Shown here: positions 1 to 7,078 of the stretch, piece by piece
Numbering within the stretch: position 1 is the first letter of the stretch
Layout: each line of letters starts with the position of its first letter
Source: UBA6136 sp964344495
Lineage (GTDB): Bacteria; Pseudomonadota; Gammaproteobacteria; Methylococcales; Methylococcaceae
Assembly (NCBI GenBank): GCA_964344495.1
Contig: CAYFNI010000042.1
Location: 1 to 19,188 of the forward strand
DNA length: 19,188 nucleotides
Direction of reading: 5' to 3'
Position numbers and translations under genes: made by a program
Notes under the pieces: model-generated
The model's database searches: none
What the model was told of the DNA's origin: nothing
The model's input: the letters and a program-made list of their open reading frames with translations, nothing else

Positions 1-37
1 GTGTGAGGGGGTCGTCCCCGATCATGGTGCGTGAGGA

Positions 38-2125
38 TCAGGCTTCCACGTAGTGGGCGGCCGGTCCCAGCCAGCGTTCGATCAGTGGGGTGATGCAGTG
101 GGGGTGGTGGCGGGTGATGCCGTCGGCGGCCTGCTGGACGGCGTCGAGCAGCCCGGCGTCGGCGACCGGGTCGGCGATGCGAAATTGCGCCTGACCGGTC
201 TGCCGGGTACCCAGCAGTTCACCGGGACCCCGCAGGGCGAGGTCTTTTTCGGCGATTACGAAGCCGTCGTTGCTGGCGCGCAGGATCGCCAGCCGCTCGC
301 GGGCGATGCGGCCGAGCGGCGGCTGGTAGAGCAGGACGCAGTGGGCTTCGCCGGGGCCGCGCCCGACCCGTCCGCGCAGCTGGTGTATCTGCGCCAGCCC
401 CAGCCGTTCGGCATTTTCGATCACCATCAGGCTGGCATTGGGGACGTCGACGCCGACTTCGATCACCGTCGTGGCAACCAGTACGTCGATGTCGCCGTCC
501 TTGAAGCGTTGCATCAGGTCGTCCTTGGCGGCACTGTTCAGGCGGCCGTGAATCAGGGCTGTGCGGATGTCCGGCAGGGCTTCGGCAAGGTAGGCCGCGG
601 TGTTTTCGGCCGCTTCGGCCTGCAGGGCATCGGATTCCTCGATCAGGGTGCAGACCCAGTACACCTGCCGCCCGAGACTGACCCAGTGACTGATGCGGGC
701 GATGATGTCGTCGCGCCGCTGGGTGGGCAGCACGGTGGTCGTGACCGGCGTGCGTCCCGGTGGGCGTTCGTCGATGACGGACAGGTCAAGATCGGCATAG
801 CCGATCATGGCCAGGGTCCGGGGAATCGGTGTCGCGGTCATGATCAGCTGATGCGGATAAACGCCGTCGCCAGCGCCTTTCTCGCGCAGCGCGAGACGCT
901 GGTGAACGCCGAAGCGGTGTTGTTCATCGATGATGATCAGGCCCAGCCGGGCGAACAGCACATCGTCCTGAAACAGGGCGTGGGTGCCGACAATCATCCC
1001 GGCATGGCCGGAGGTCAGTCGTTCCAGCGCCCGCTGGCGCGGCTGGCCCTTGAGCTTGCCCGACAGCAGAATGACTTCGACGCCCATCGGCGCCAGCCAT
1101 TGGTGAAAACTCCGCGCGTGCTGCTCGGCCAGCAGTTCGGTCGGTGCCATCAAGGCCACCTGATGCTGGCCGGCCAGTGCCGTCAGTGCTGCAAAGGCGG
1201 CCACGACGGTTTTGCCGCAGCCGACATCGCCTTGCAGCAGCCGCATCATCGGGTAGGGCCGGGCCAGATCGTCGCGGATGGCGTCGATCACGCGTTGCTG
1301 CGCGGCGGTGAGCGTGAACGGCAGGGTGGCGCGGAACCGGTCGCTTTGCGCCACGTCGGGGGTCAGGACCGGGGCGCGGTGGGTGCGCATGCGGGCCCGG
1401 TATTGGCTGAGGCTGAGGTGATGGGCCAGCAGCTCTTCGAAAATCAGCCGGCGGCGGGCGGCGGACAGTGCGGGGGAGGTGGCGTCAAGGCCGGCGGGCG
1501 GCGCATGCAGGGTGCGCAGGGCAGTCGGCAGGTCGAGTCGAACCCCCGGGTCGAGCAGGTCGGGCGGCAACCAGTCCTCGACCTGGGCGACGGCGTCGAG
1601 TGCCTGCGCCATCAGTCGCCGCAGGGCTTTCTGATGCAGCCCTTCGGTCAGCGGATAGACCGGGGTGAGGGTGGCTTCGGGCTGGCCGGTTTCGTCGGCG
1701 CCGATCAGCCGGTAATCGGGGTGCGTCATTTCGCGGCCGCTGTAGCCGTCGCGGATGTCGCCGTAGCACCGCAGCCAGCGGTGGCGTTCAAACTGGCGCC
1801 GTTGGTCCTGGGTGAAGTGAAAGAACCGGAGGTGCAGCGCACCGGTGCCGTCGCTGAGGCGGACGATCAGGGCCGGTCGGCGGCCGGGGGTCAGTTCGGT
1901 CGCTTCGATGCGGCCTTCGACCAGCGCCTGATCGCCCGCACGCAGGCTGCCGAGGGGCACAATGCGGGTGCGGTCCTCGTAGCGCAATGGCAGGTGGAAC
2001 AGCAGGTCCTGCACCGTGTGCAGGCCGAGGCGGGCGAGCTTGGCGAGGGTCTGCGCACCGACACCTTTGAGGGATGCGATCGAGCGGGTTCCCGCCGGGT
2101 CGGCGTTCGGTCGTCCGGGGCGCAA
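38..2125 (-). CDS. recG: ATP-dependent DNA helicase RecG
   Basis: RecG is a superfamily 2 double-stranded DNA translocase that remodels stalled replication forks and branch-migrates Holliday junctions. The 695-residue product matches the usual length (about 693). The N-terminal wedge/OB region shows SLKGVGAQTLAKLARLG near residues 18-34 and LLFHLPLRYEDRT at 41-53. The helicase core has Walker A GDVGCGKT (299-306), the DEQH box (400-403), TATPIPRTL (430-438) and a late GRVGRG motif, so it looks intact and active. The start is TTG at 2125, 13 bp after the ridA stop; a GAGG at 2137-2140 lies 11 nt upstream and no in-frame ATG is available near the conserved N-terminus. It is the last gene of a leftward rpoZ-spoT-ridA-recG run. 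Only 37 bases of the window lie beyond its stop, with just a 4-bp GGGG/CCCC stem. Confidence 0.97.
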   Translation of the reverse strand: MRPGRPNADPAGTRSIASLKGVGAQTLAKLARLGLHTVQDLLFHLPLRYEDRTRIVPLGSLRAGDQALVEGRIEATELTPGRRPALIVRLSDGTGALHLRFFHFTQDQRRQFERHRWLRCYGDIRDGYSGREMTHPDYRLIGADETGQPEATLTPVYPLTEGLHQKALRRLMAQALDAVAQVEDWLPPDLLDPGVRLDLPTALRTLHAPPAGLDATSPALSAARRRLIFEELLAHHLSLSQYRARMRTHRAPVLTPDVAQSDRFRATLPFTLTAAQQRVIDAIRDDLARPYPMMRLLQGDVGCGKTVVAAFAALTALAGQHQVALMAPTELLAEQHARSFHQWLAPMGVEVILLSGKLKGQPRQRALERLTSGHAGMIVGTHALFQDDVLFARLGLIIIDEQHRFGVHQRLALREKGAGDGVYPHQLIMTATPIPRTLAMIGYADLDLSVIDERPPGRTPVTTTVLPTQRRDDIIARISHWVSLGRQVYWVCTLIEESDALQAEAAENTAAYLAEALPDIRTALIHGRLNSAAKDDLMQRFKDGDIDVLVATTVIEVGVDVPNASLMVIENAERLGLAQIHQLRGRVGRGPGEAHCVLLYQPPLGRIARERLAILRASNDGFVIAEKDLALRGPGELLGTRQTGQAQFRIADPVADAGLLDAVQQAADGITRHHPHCITPLIERWLGPAAHYVEA

Positions 2126-2138
2126 GCGGGATGGGGCC

Positions 2139-2525
2139 TCAATCCGCGAGGATCAGGACGGCATCCATTTCCACGCCGGCGTCCCGGGGCAGCGCCGCAA
2201 CGCCGAGGGCGGCCCGGGCCGGGTACGGCGTGCTGAAATACTCGGCCATCAGGGCGTTGACGCGGCCGAAGTGGCTGAGGTCGGTCAGGTAGACGTTGAG
2301 TTTGACCACGTCGGCCAGGCTGCCGCCGGCCGCTTCGCTGACCGCCTGAAGGTTGTCGAACACGCGCCGGATCTGGGCGTCGATGTCGCCTTCAACCAGT
2401 GTCATGGTGGCTGGATCGAGCGCAATCTGGCCGGAGAGGTACACCGTGCGGTCGACCCGGACCGCCTGGGAATAGGTGCCGATGGCGGCCGGAGCACGGT
2501 CGGTGGAGATAATCTGTCTAGTCAT
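2139..2525 (-). CDS. ridA: RidA family reactive enamine/imine deaminase
   Basis: RidA (YjgF/YER057c/UK114 family) hydrolyses 2-aminoacrylate and related enamine/imine intermediates released by PLP enzymes, protecting those enzymes from damage; the family forms trimers. The 128-residue product has the expected length. The active-site residues of the E. coli protein are matched by Tyr18, Ser31, Arg104 (in PARAALGVAALPRD) and Glu119, so the catalytic arginine is present. The ATG overlaps the end of spoT by 8 bp and no purine-rich ribosome binding site precedes it except a run of eight A, so translation is probably coupled to spoT. recG follows after 13 bp. A ridA gene between spoT and recG is also found in other gammaproteobacteria (family knowledge). 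Confidence 0.95.
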   Translation of the reverse strand: MTRQIISTDRAPAAIGTYSQAVRVDRTVYLSGQIALDPATMTLVEGDIDAQIRRVFDNLQAVSEAAGGSLADVVKLNVYLTDLSHFGRVNALMAEYFSTPYPARAALGVAALPRDAGVEMDAVLILAD

Positions 2526-4716
2526 GGGTTTTTTTTCTGAGTTCCGATTTGACGCGGGAAATCTTCAGCACGATGGACAGCTTGCGCAGTTCGCGCACGA
2601 CGGTGGCCAGGTGGTTCCGGTCGCGGACCATCAGGGTGATGTAGTCGACCGAAACCTGACTGTCCTGGTTGACGATCTGGACGTTCTCGATGTTGGCGCG
2701 CAGGCGCGAAATGGTGGAGGCGATCTTGGCCAGCGTGCCGACCTGGTTCATCAGTTCCACCCGGATCAGGGCCGGAAATTCGCCTTTGGCCTGTTTGTCC
2801 CATTGCACGTCAATCCAGTTGACCTGGCGCTTGCGCAGCTCCTCGATGTTCTTGCATTCGGTGAGGTGAATGACGATGCCTTTGCCGGGGTTGAAGAAGG
2901 CGATGATCGGGTCACCCGGAATCGGGCGGCAGCATTTGGCGAGGTTGACCACCATGCCTTCGGTGCCCTTGATGATCAGCGGGGTCAGTCTGGGCAGCGG
3001 GGGGGCTGTGGAACTGTCGGGCGGGGTGGGGTCCTGACTGTCGATCAGTTGCCGCGCGACCAGCATCGGCAGGCGGTTGCCGAAGCCGATGTCCTCCAAC
3101 AGGTCGTTGCGGCTGCGGATGTCGAGCCGTTGCAGCAGCCGGTTGAATTGCGCCGGACTGATGTCTTCGTAACGGTGACCGATGCTGTCGAGTTCCTTTT
3201 CCAGCAGTCGCTGGCCGAGGGCGATGCCCTCCTGGCTCTTGAAGTGACGCAGGTGATTGCGGATGGCGGCGCGGGCCTTGGCGGTGACGACGAAATTGAG
3301 CCACAGCGGGTTGGGGCGTGCCCAGGGGGCGGTGATGATTTCGACCGTCTGGCCGTTCTGCAACAGGGTCTGCAGCGGCGCCAGCTGGCGGTCGATGCGG
3401 GCCGAGACGCAGGTGTTGCCGACATCGGTGTGCACGGCATAGGCAAAGTCGACCACGGTGGCATTGTGCGGCAGCTTGACGATCTGGCCGCGCGGCGTGA
3501 AGACATAGACTTCACGCTGAAACAGGTCGACCTTGAGGTTGTCGAGAAATTCGAGTGAGTCGCCGGCGCTTTTCTGGATTTCCAGCAGGTCCTGCAGCCA
3601 TTCGTGGGCGCGTGCCTGGCTGTAATGGACGTTTTCCTGCTCGCTCTTGTACAGCCAGTGGGCGGCGATGCCGGCTTCGGCCAGATGGTGCATGGCGCGG
3701 GTGCGAATCTGAATCTCGATCGGTTGCCCGTAAGGGCCGGCCAGCACGGTGTGCAGTGATTGGTAGCCGTTGGCCTTGGGTACGGCGATGTAGTCCTTGA
3801 AACGCCCCGGAACGGGTTTGTACAGGTTGTGGGCAATGCCCAGCGCCCGGTAACAGTCGTCGATGGTTTCGCCGATGATGCGGAAGGCGTAGACGTCGAA
3901 CACCTCGGCAAACGGCCGGCGTTTGCGGACCATCTTCTGGTACAGGCTGTACAGGTGCTTTTCGCGTCCGATGACGTCCAGTGAGCCCAATCCGGCATCG
4001 GCCAGGCGCTTGCGGATGGTCGATTCAATGCTCAGGACCACTTCCTTGCGGTTGCCGCGGGCCTTGCGCACCGACTGTTCGAGGATGCGGGCGCGCAGCG
4101 GATGCATGGCGGTGAAGCCCAGGTCTTCCAGCTCCATCCGCAGTTCGTGCATGCCGAGGCGGTTGGCAATCGGGGCGTAGATGTCGAGGGTTTCGGCGGC
4201 GATGCGTCTTCGCTTGGGGCTGGCCATGGTGTCCAGCGTGCGCATGTTGTGCAGACGATCGGCCAGCTTGACCATGATGACGCGCAAATCCTTGACCATC
4301 GCCAGGAACATCTTGCGGACGTTCTGGGCCTGGGCCTCGGCCCGTGAGGTGCTGTTGATCCGTCCCAGCTTGGTGACCCCATCGACCAGTTCGGCCACTT
4401 CATCGCCGAAGGTCTCCGCCAGCTGCGCCTTGCTGACCGGGGTGTCTTCGATCACGTCATGCAGGATGGCGGCCATGATGCCTTTGGCATCCATGCGCAT
4501 CCCGGCCAGGATCAGGGCGACCGACAGCGGGTGGCAGATGTAGGGTTCACCGGTCATGCGGGTCTGTCCCGCATGGGCCTGATCGGCCAGGTGATAGGCG
4601 CGCTCGACGTCGGCGATCTGCGCGCTGTCCAGATAACCGGACAGTACCTCGCAGAGTCGCCGGATCAGTTTGTCCTGCGGAAGCTCAATGGCCTCACGGG
4701 TGACGAGCGATTGCAT
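2518..4716 (-). CDS. spoT: Bifunctional (p)ppGpp synthetase/hydrolase SpoT
   Basis: A RelA/SpoT homologue of 732 residues that makes and degrades the alarmone (p)ppGpp, the stringent-response signal. The N-terminal HD hydrolase domain carries an intact HDVIED motif (86-91) and a later LADRLHNMRT (151-160). The synthetase domain (about 240-360) contains RFKD (305-308), the RxKD signature of bifunctional Rel/SpoT enzymes rather than the ExDD of RelA, followed by YIAVPKANGYQSLHT. TGS (about 402-463), a helical region, the conserved-cysteine region with AKCCRPIPGD (C595, C596) and an ACT domain (about 648-720) complete the architecture. Because both catalytic motifs are kept, it is best called SpoT/Rel-type. 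The ATG at 4716 lies 78 bp after rpoZ with no obvious Shine-Dalgarno and no alternative start in frame in that gap. The stop overlaps ridA. Confidence 0.96.
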   Translation of the reverse strand: MQSLVTREAIELPQDKLIRRLCEVLSGYLDSAQIADVERAYHLADQAHAGQTRMTGEPYICHPLSVALILAGMRMDAKGIMAAILHDVIEDTPVSKAQLAETFGDEVAELVDGVTKLGRINSTSRAEAQAQNVRKMFLAMVKDLRVIMVKLADRLHNMRTLDTMASPKRRRIAAETLDIYAPIANRLGMHELRMELEDLGFTAMHPLRARILEQSVRKARGNRKEVVLSIESTIRKRLADAGLGSLDVIGREKHLYSLYQKMVRKRRPFAEVFDVYAFRIIGETIDDCYRALGIAHNLYKPVPGRFKDYIAVPKANGYQSLHTVLAGPYGQPIEIQIRTRAMHHLAEAGIAAHWLYKSEQENVHYSQARAHEWLQDLLEIQKSAGDSLEFLDNLKVDLFQREVYVFTPRGQIVKLPHNATVVDFAYAVHTDVGNTCVSARIDRQLAPLQTLLQNGQTVEIITAPWARPNPLWLNFVVTAKARAAIRNHLRHFKSQEGIALGQRLLEKELDSIGHRYEDISPAQFNRLLQRLDIRSRNDLLEDIGFGNRLPMLVARQLIDSQDPTPPDSSTAPPLPRLTPLIIKGTEGMVVNLAKCCRPIPGDPIIAFFNPGKGIVIHLTECKNIEELRKRQVNWIDVQWDKQAKGEFPALIRVELMNQVGTLAKIASTISRLRANIENVQIVNQDSQVSVDYITLMVRDRNHLATVVRELRKLSIVLKISRVKSELRKKTHD
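2529..2536 (-). repeat. A8 homopolymer at the spoT/ridA overlap
   Basis: On the coding (minus) strand, the last codons of spoT contain eight consecutive A followed by CCC, and ridA's ATG starts 3 nt after the run. The run is conspicuous in this GC-rich sequence. In the normal frame it is read AGA AAA AAA ACC and spoT ends four codons later. Removal of a single A, or a +1 slip, puts spoT directly in frame with the ridA ATG. Seen in sequence; any functional role is inference. Confidence 0.6.
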
Positions 4717-4794
4717 GACAGGGTGTGCAACACGGTTGGAAGGGCTCGGCGCCGGTGAGTGGTGGGGGATTTCAGGGCGTCGGCCGGCGCGCGA

Positions 4795-5076
4795 TCAGTC
4801 AAAATCCTCGTCATCGAGGTCCGGGCCCGGCGTCGGCAGGGGCGGGCGGGCGAAGGCGAAGCGGTCCTGCTTGACCGGCACGTTCAGGTAGTCGCGGGTG
4901 ATGTCACCGGCGGCAATCTCGCGCAGGGCGACGACGGTAGCCTTGTCGTTTTCCCACGGGACCTTGGCATCATCGGGGTGAATCGAAATCTGGCGGGCGC
5001 GCTTGGCAGCGACCAGTACCAGCTGGAATCGGTTGTCGACGTTGTCGAGGCAGTCTTCTACGGTAACTCTTGCCAT
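4795..5076 (-). CDS. rpoZ: DNA-directed RNA polymerase omega subunit
   Basis: Omega is the small subunit that helps fold and stabilise the beta' subunit and forms part of the ppGpp binding site 1 on RNA polymerase in proteobacteria. The 93-residue product matches the family length (91 in E. coli) with the N-terminal MARVTVEDCL, NRFQLVLVAAKRARQ and the central ENDKATVVALREIAAG. The C-terminal tail is acidic (DLDDEDFD). The ATG at 5076 has only a weak AGG 7 nt upstream. It sits directly upstream of spoT, so the ppGpp enzyme and a ppGpp-binding polymerase subunit share a transcript. gmk, usually found just upstream in gammaproteobacteria, is absent; the 142 bp before rpoZ lead to pgk. Confidence 0.96.
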   Translation of the reverse strand: MARVTVEDCLDNVDNRFQLVLVAAKRARQISIHPDDAKVPWENDKATVVALREIAAGDITRDYLNVPVKQDRFAFARPPLPTPGPDLDDEDFD

Positions 5077-5179
5077 GTGAGGGCCTATGCTGAATGAATG
5101 CGTTGCGATGAAAGGATGGCGCCGGTTTTACCGGAAATCGGATGGCTTGTACAGGCGCGAAAGGGCGTAGCGCGAGAGA

Positions 5180-5208
5180 CTGGCCGGCCACCCACGGTAG
5201 CCGGCCAG
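5180..5208 (-). terminator. Hairpin after pgk (possible terminator)
   Basis: A perfect 9-bp inverted repeat, CTGGCCGGC / GCCGGCCAG, with an 11-nt loop begins 10 nt beyond the pgk stop in the pgk reading direction. It is very GC-rich but is followed by TCTCTCGCG rather than a run of T, so it does not fit a classical intrinsic terminator. It could stabilise the pgk mRNA 3' end or act with Rho. The rest of 5077-5179 holds a small palindrome CCGGT-TTT-ACCGG at 5122-5134 about 46 bp upstream of the rpoZ start; no convincing -35/-10 pair for rpoZ was found. Confidence 0.4.
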
Positions 5209-5218
5209 CGATGACCGA

Positions 5219-6394
5219 TCAGTTGGCGCGCGATTCGAGCATGGCAACAGCCGGGAGTTTCTTGCCTTCGAGGAATTCCAGAAACGCGCCGCCGCCGGTC
5301 GAGGTGTAGGACACCTGCGCTTCGATGCCGTATTTTTCAATGGCTGCCAGTGTGTCGCCGCCGCCCGCGATGGAGAAGCCCTGGGCCTCGGCGACCGCCT
5401 TGGCGACGGTCTGGGTGCCGTGGCTGAACTGTTCGATTTCGAATACACCGACCGGGCCGTTCCAGACAATCGTGCCGGCCGCCTTGATGATGTCGGCATA
5501 ACGCTGGGCGGTGTCCGGGCCAATGTCGAGGATCAGGTCATCGTCGGCGACGTCAGCCACCTGCTTCACGGTGGCGGCAGCGCTGTCGGAGAATTCCTTG
5601 GCGGTGATGACATCGGTCGGCACCGGAATTTCGCCGCCACGGGCCTTGGCCTGTTCCATCAGTCGGCGCGCTTCGGGGATCAGGTCGGCTTCATAGAGGG
5701 ATTTGCCGACCGGGAAACCGGCCGCGGCAATGAAGGTGTTGGCGATGCCGCCACCGACGATGAGCTGGTCGCAGAGACCGGACAGCGAGTCGAGCACTTC
5801 CAGCTTGCCGGACACCTTGGAGCCGCCGACGATGGCCAGCAGCGGGCGGCTGGGGCTTTTCAGGGCCTTGCCGAGGGCGTCGAGCTCCCCTGCCAGCAAC
5901 AGGCCGGCGCAGGCTACCGGGGCCAGCTGACCGACACCGTGGGTGGAGGCTTCGGCGCGGTGGGCGGTGCCGAAGGCATCCATGACATAGATGTCGCAGA
6001 GGTTGGCCATCTTGCGTGACAGCTCTTCGTTGTCCTTTTTTTCGCCTTTGTTGAAGCGGACGTTTTCGCACAGGACCACTTCGCCGGCGGCAACTTCGAC
6101 GCCGTCCAGCCAGTTCTTTTCCAGTCGAACCGGCGTGCCGAGCAGGGCACCGAGGCGGTCGGCGACGGGTTTCATGGAGAATTCTTCCGCATATTCGCCC
6201 TCGGTCGGACGGCCGAGGTGGGACATGAGCATGACCTTGGCGCCGGCCTTGAGGCAGTGTTGCAGGGTCGGGACGCTGGCGCGGATGCGGGTGTCGCTGG
6301 TGACCTTGCCATCCTTGACCGGGACATTCAGGTCCGCGCGAATCAGAACGCGCTTGCCGGCCAGATCGAGATCAGTCAGTCGTTTGAAGCTCAT
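5219..6394 (-). CDS. pgk: Phosphoglycerate kinase
   Basis: Cytoplasmic enzyme that interconverts 1,3-bisphosphoglycerate + ADP and 3-phosphoglycerate + ATP in glycolysis, gluconeogenesis or the Calvin cycle. The 391-residue product is full length (387 in E. coli). Visible family motifs are RADLNVPVKDGKVTSDTRIR (19-38; substrate-binding Asp, Asn and Arg), SHLGRPTEG, the hinge region VGGSKVSGKLEV, WNGPVGVFE and the nucleotide-binding GGGDTLAAI near the C-terminus. The ATG at 6394 is preceded by AGGA about 8 nt upstream, a good ribosome binding site. It stands apart from gap/tkt/fba, with which pgk is often clustered; its upstream neighbour, 36 bp away in the same direction, is a peroxiredoxin-like gene, so the two may be cotranscribed. 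Confidence 0.97.
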   Translation of the reverse strand: MSFKRLTDLDLAGKRVLIRADLNVPVKDGKVTSDTRIRASVPTLQHCLKAGAKVMLMSHLGRPTEGEYAEEFSMKPVADRLGALLGTPVRLEKNWLDGVEVAAGEVVLCENVRFNKGEKKDNEELSRKMANLCDIYVMDAFGTAHRAEASTHGVGQLAPVACAGLLLAGELDALGKALKSPSRPLLAIVGGSKVSGKLEVLDSLSGLCDQLIVGGGIANTFIAAAGFPVGKSLYEADLIPEARRLMEQAKARGGEIPVPTDVITAKEFSDSAAATVKQVADVADDDLILDIGPDTAQRYADIIKAAGTIVWNGPVGVFEIEQFSHGTQTVAKAVAEAQGFSIAGGGDTLAAIEKYGIEAQVSYTSTGGGAFLEFLEGKKLPAVAMLESRAN

Positions 6395-6430
6395 GATGGG
6401 TTCCTGTGCAGAGTGGGAGGTGTAATGGGG

Positions 6431-6988
6431 TCAGGGCTGGCGCCATTTGATCGAGCAGCCCATGCTGGGAATCTGGTCGGCCGGTCCCTGACCGGTCTCG
6501 GCGATCAGCCGCATCGCTTCGAGCAGGTCGCGGCGGCTGCCGGCCGGCGCCGGGTTGCGGCCGCTGGCGTCCAGTCGGCCGCGGTACTGCAGTTCGAGCC
6601 GGGCGTTGTAGCCGAAGAAATCGGGGGTGCAGACGGCTCCATAGGCTTTGGCAATGGCCTGCGTTTCGTCGTACAGAAAGGGAAATCCGTAGCCCTGTTC
6701 GGCGGCGACACGCTGCATGTTGTCGAACGAGTCCTCCGGATAGTCGGCGGGGTCGTTGGACATGATCGCCACGCTGTGAATGCCTAGCGTCCGCAATTCG
6801 GCCGTATCCTGCACCAGCCGGGGCTGGATGGCCTTGACGTAGGGGCAGTGGTTGCAAATGAACATGACCAGCAGGCCGTTGGGGCCGCGGCAGTCGTGCA
6901 GCGACCAGTGCCGGCCGTCGATGCCGGGTAACGAGAAGTCGATGGCCGGTGCGCCGAAGTCGCAGATCGGTGTTTCGAGGAGAACCAT
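6431..6988 (-). CDS. Thioredoxin-fold peroxiredoxin-like protein (AhpC/TSA type)
   Basis: A 185-residue protein of the AhpC/TSA-related thioredoxin-fold family often annotated simply as thioredoxin family protein. Visible features are the N-terminal GAPAIDFSLPGIDGR, then VMFICNHCPYVKAI with a CNHC motif at Cys45-Cys48, DPADYPEDSFDNMQ, FPFLYDETQAIAKAYGAVCTPDFF (a thioredoxin-fold cis-Pro region, TPDFF) and the characteristic C-terminal PSMGCSIKW. No signal peptide is seen, so it is probably cytoplasmic. Cys45 sits where the peroxidatic or redox cysteine is expected; the physiological substrate is not known to me. The ATG at 6988 lacks a purine-rich ribosome binding site (the leader is C-rich), but it matches the conserved N-terminus. 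A probable extended -10 promoter lies about 40 bp upstream. pgk follows 36 bp downstream. Confidence 0.85.
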   Translation of the reverse strand: MVLLETPICDFGAPAIDFSLPGIDGRHWSLHDCRGPNGLLVMFICNHCPYVKAIQPRLVQDTAELRTLGIHSVAIMSNDPADYPEDSFDNMQRVAAEQGYGFPFLYDETQAIAKAYGAVCTPDFFGYNARLELQYRGRLDASGRNPAPAGSRRDLLEAMRLIAETGQGPADQIPSMGCSIKWRQP

Positions 6989-7024
6989 GCTGGGGGAGGG
7001 GCGTGTCTGTTCCGAAGACGCGAG

Positions 7025-7033
7025 ATGATAGCA
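7025..7033 (-). promoter_or_regulatory. Extended -10 promoter candidate for the peroxiredoxin-like gene
   Basis: Read on the minus strand, TGC-TATCAT gives an extended -10 element (TGn plus 5 of 6 matches to TATAAT). It lies 36 nt before the ATG at 6988, implying a leader of about 30 nt. No good -35 hexamer is seen at 16-18 nt, which is tolerated by extended -10 promoters. The element abuts the T4 run of the lptG terminator candidate. Confidence 0.45.
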
Positions 7034-7062
7034 AAACCGGCCCGCTGCCGTCTGCTGCGGGC
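7033..7062 (-). terminator. Terminator candidate after lptG
   Basis: Sixteen nucleotides past the lptG stop, on the minus strand, GCCCGC pairs with GCGGGC, and an inner GC/GC pair across an A-A mismatch extends it to 8 bp around a 5-nt loop. CGG and then four T follow. The T run is short, so termination may be partial; it would separate lptFG from the peroxiredoxin-like gene. Confidence 0.5.
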
Positions 7063-7078
7063 TGTCACGAAGGCCGTT

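Noticed and set aside
1..37. Terminator after recG
   Set aside because: Only a 4-bp GGGG/CCCC stem with no T run is visible and the window ends; not enough to call.
53..2236. 727-residue open frame on the + strand opposite recG
   Set aside because: It is the mirror of a complete RecG; composition is Gly/Gln/Asp/Val-rich with no family motif, as expected from antisense frames of GC-rich genes.
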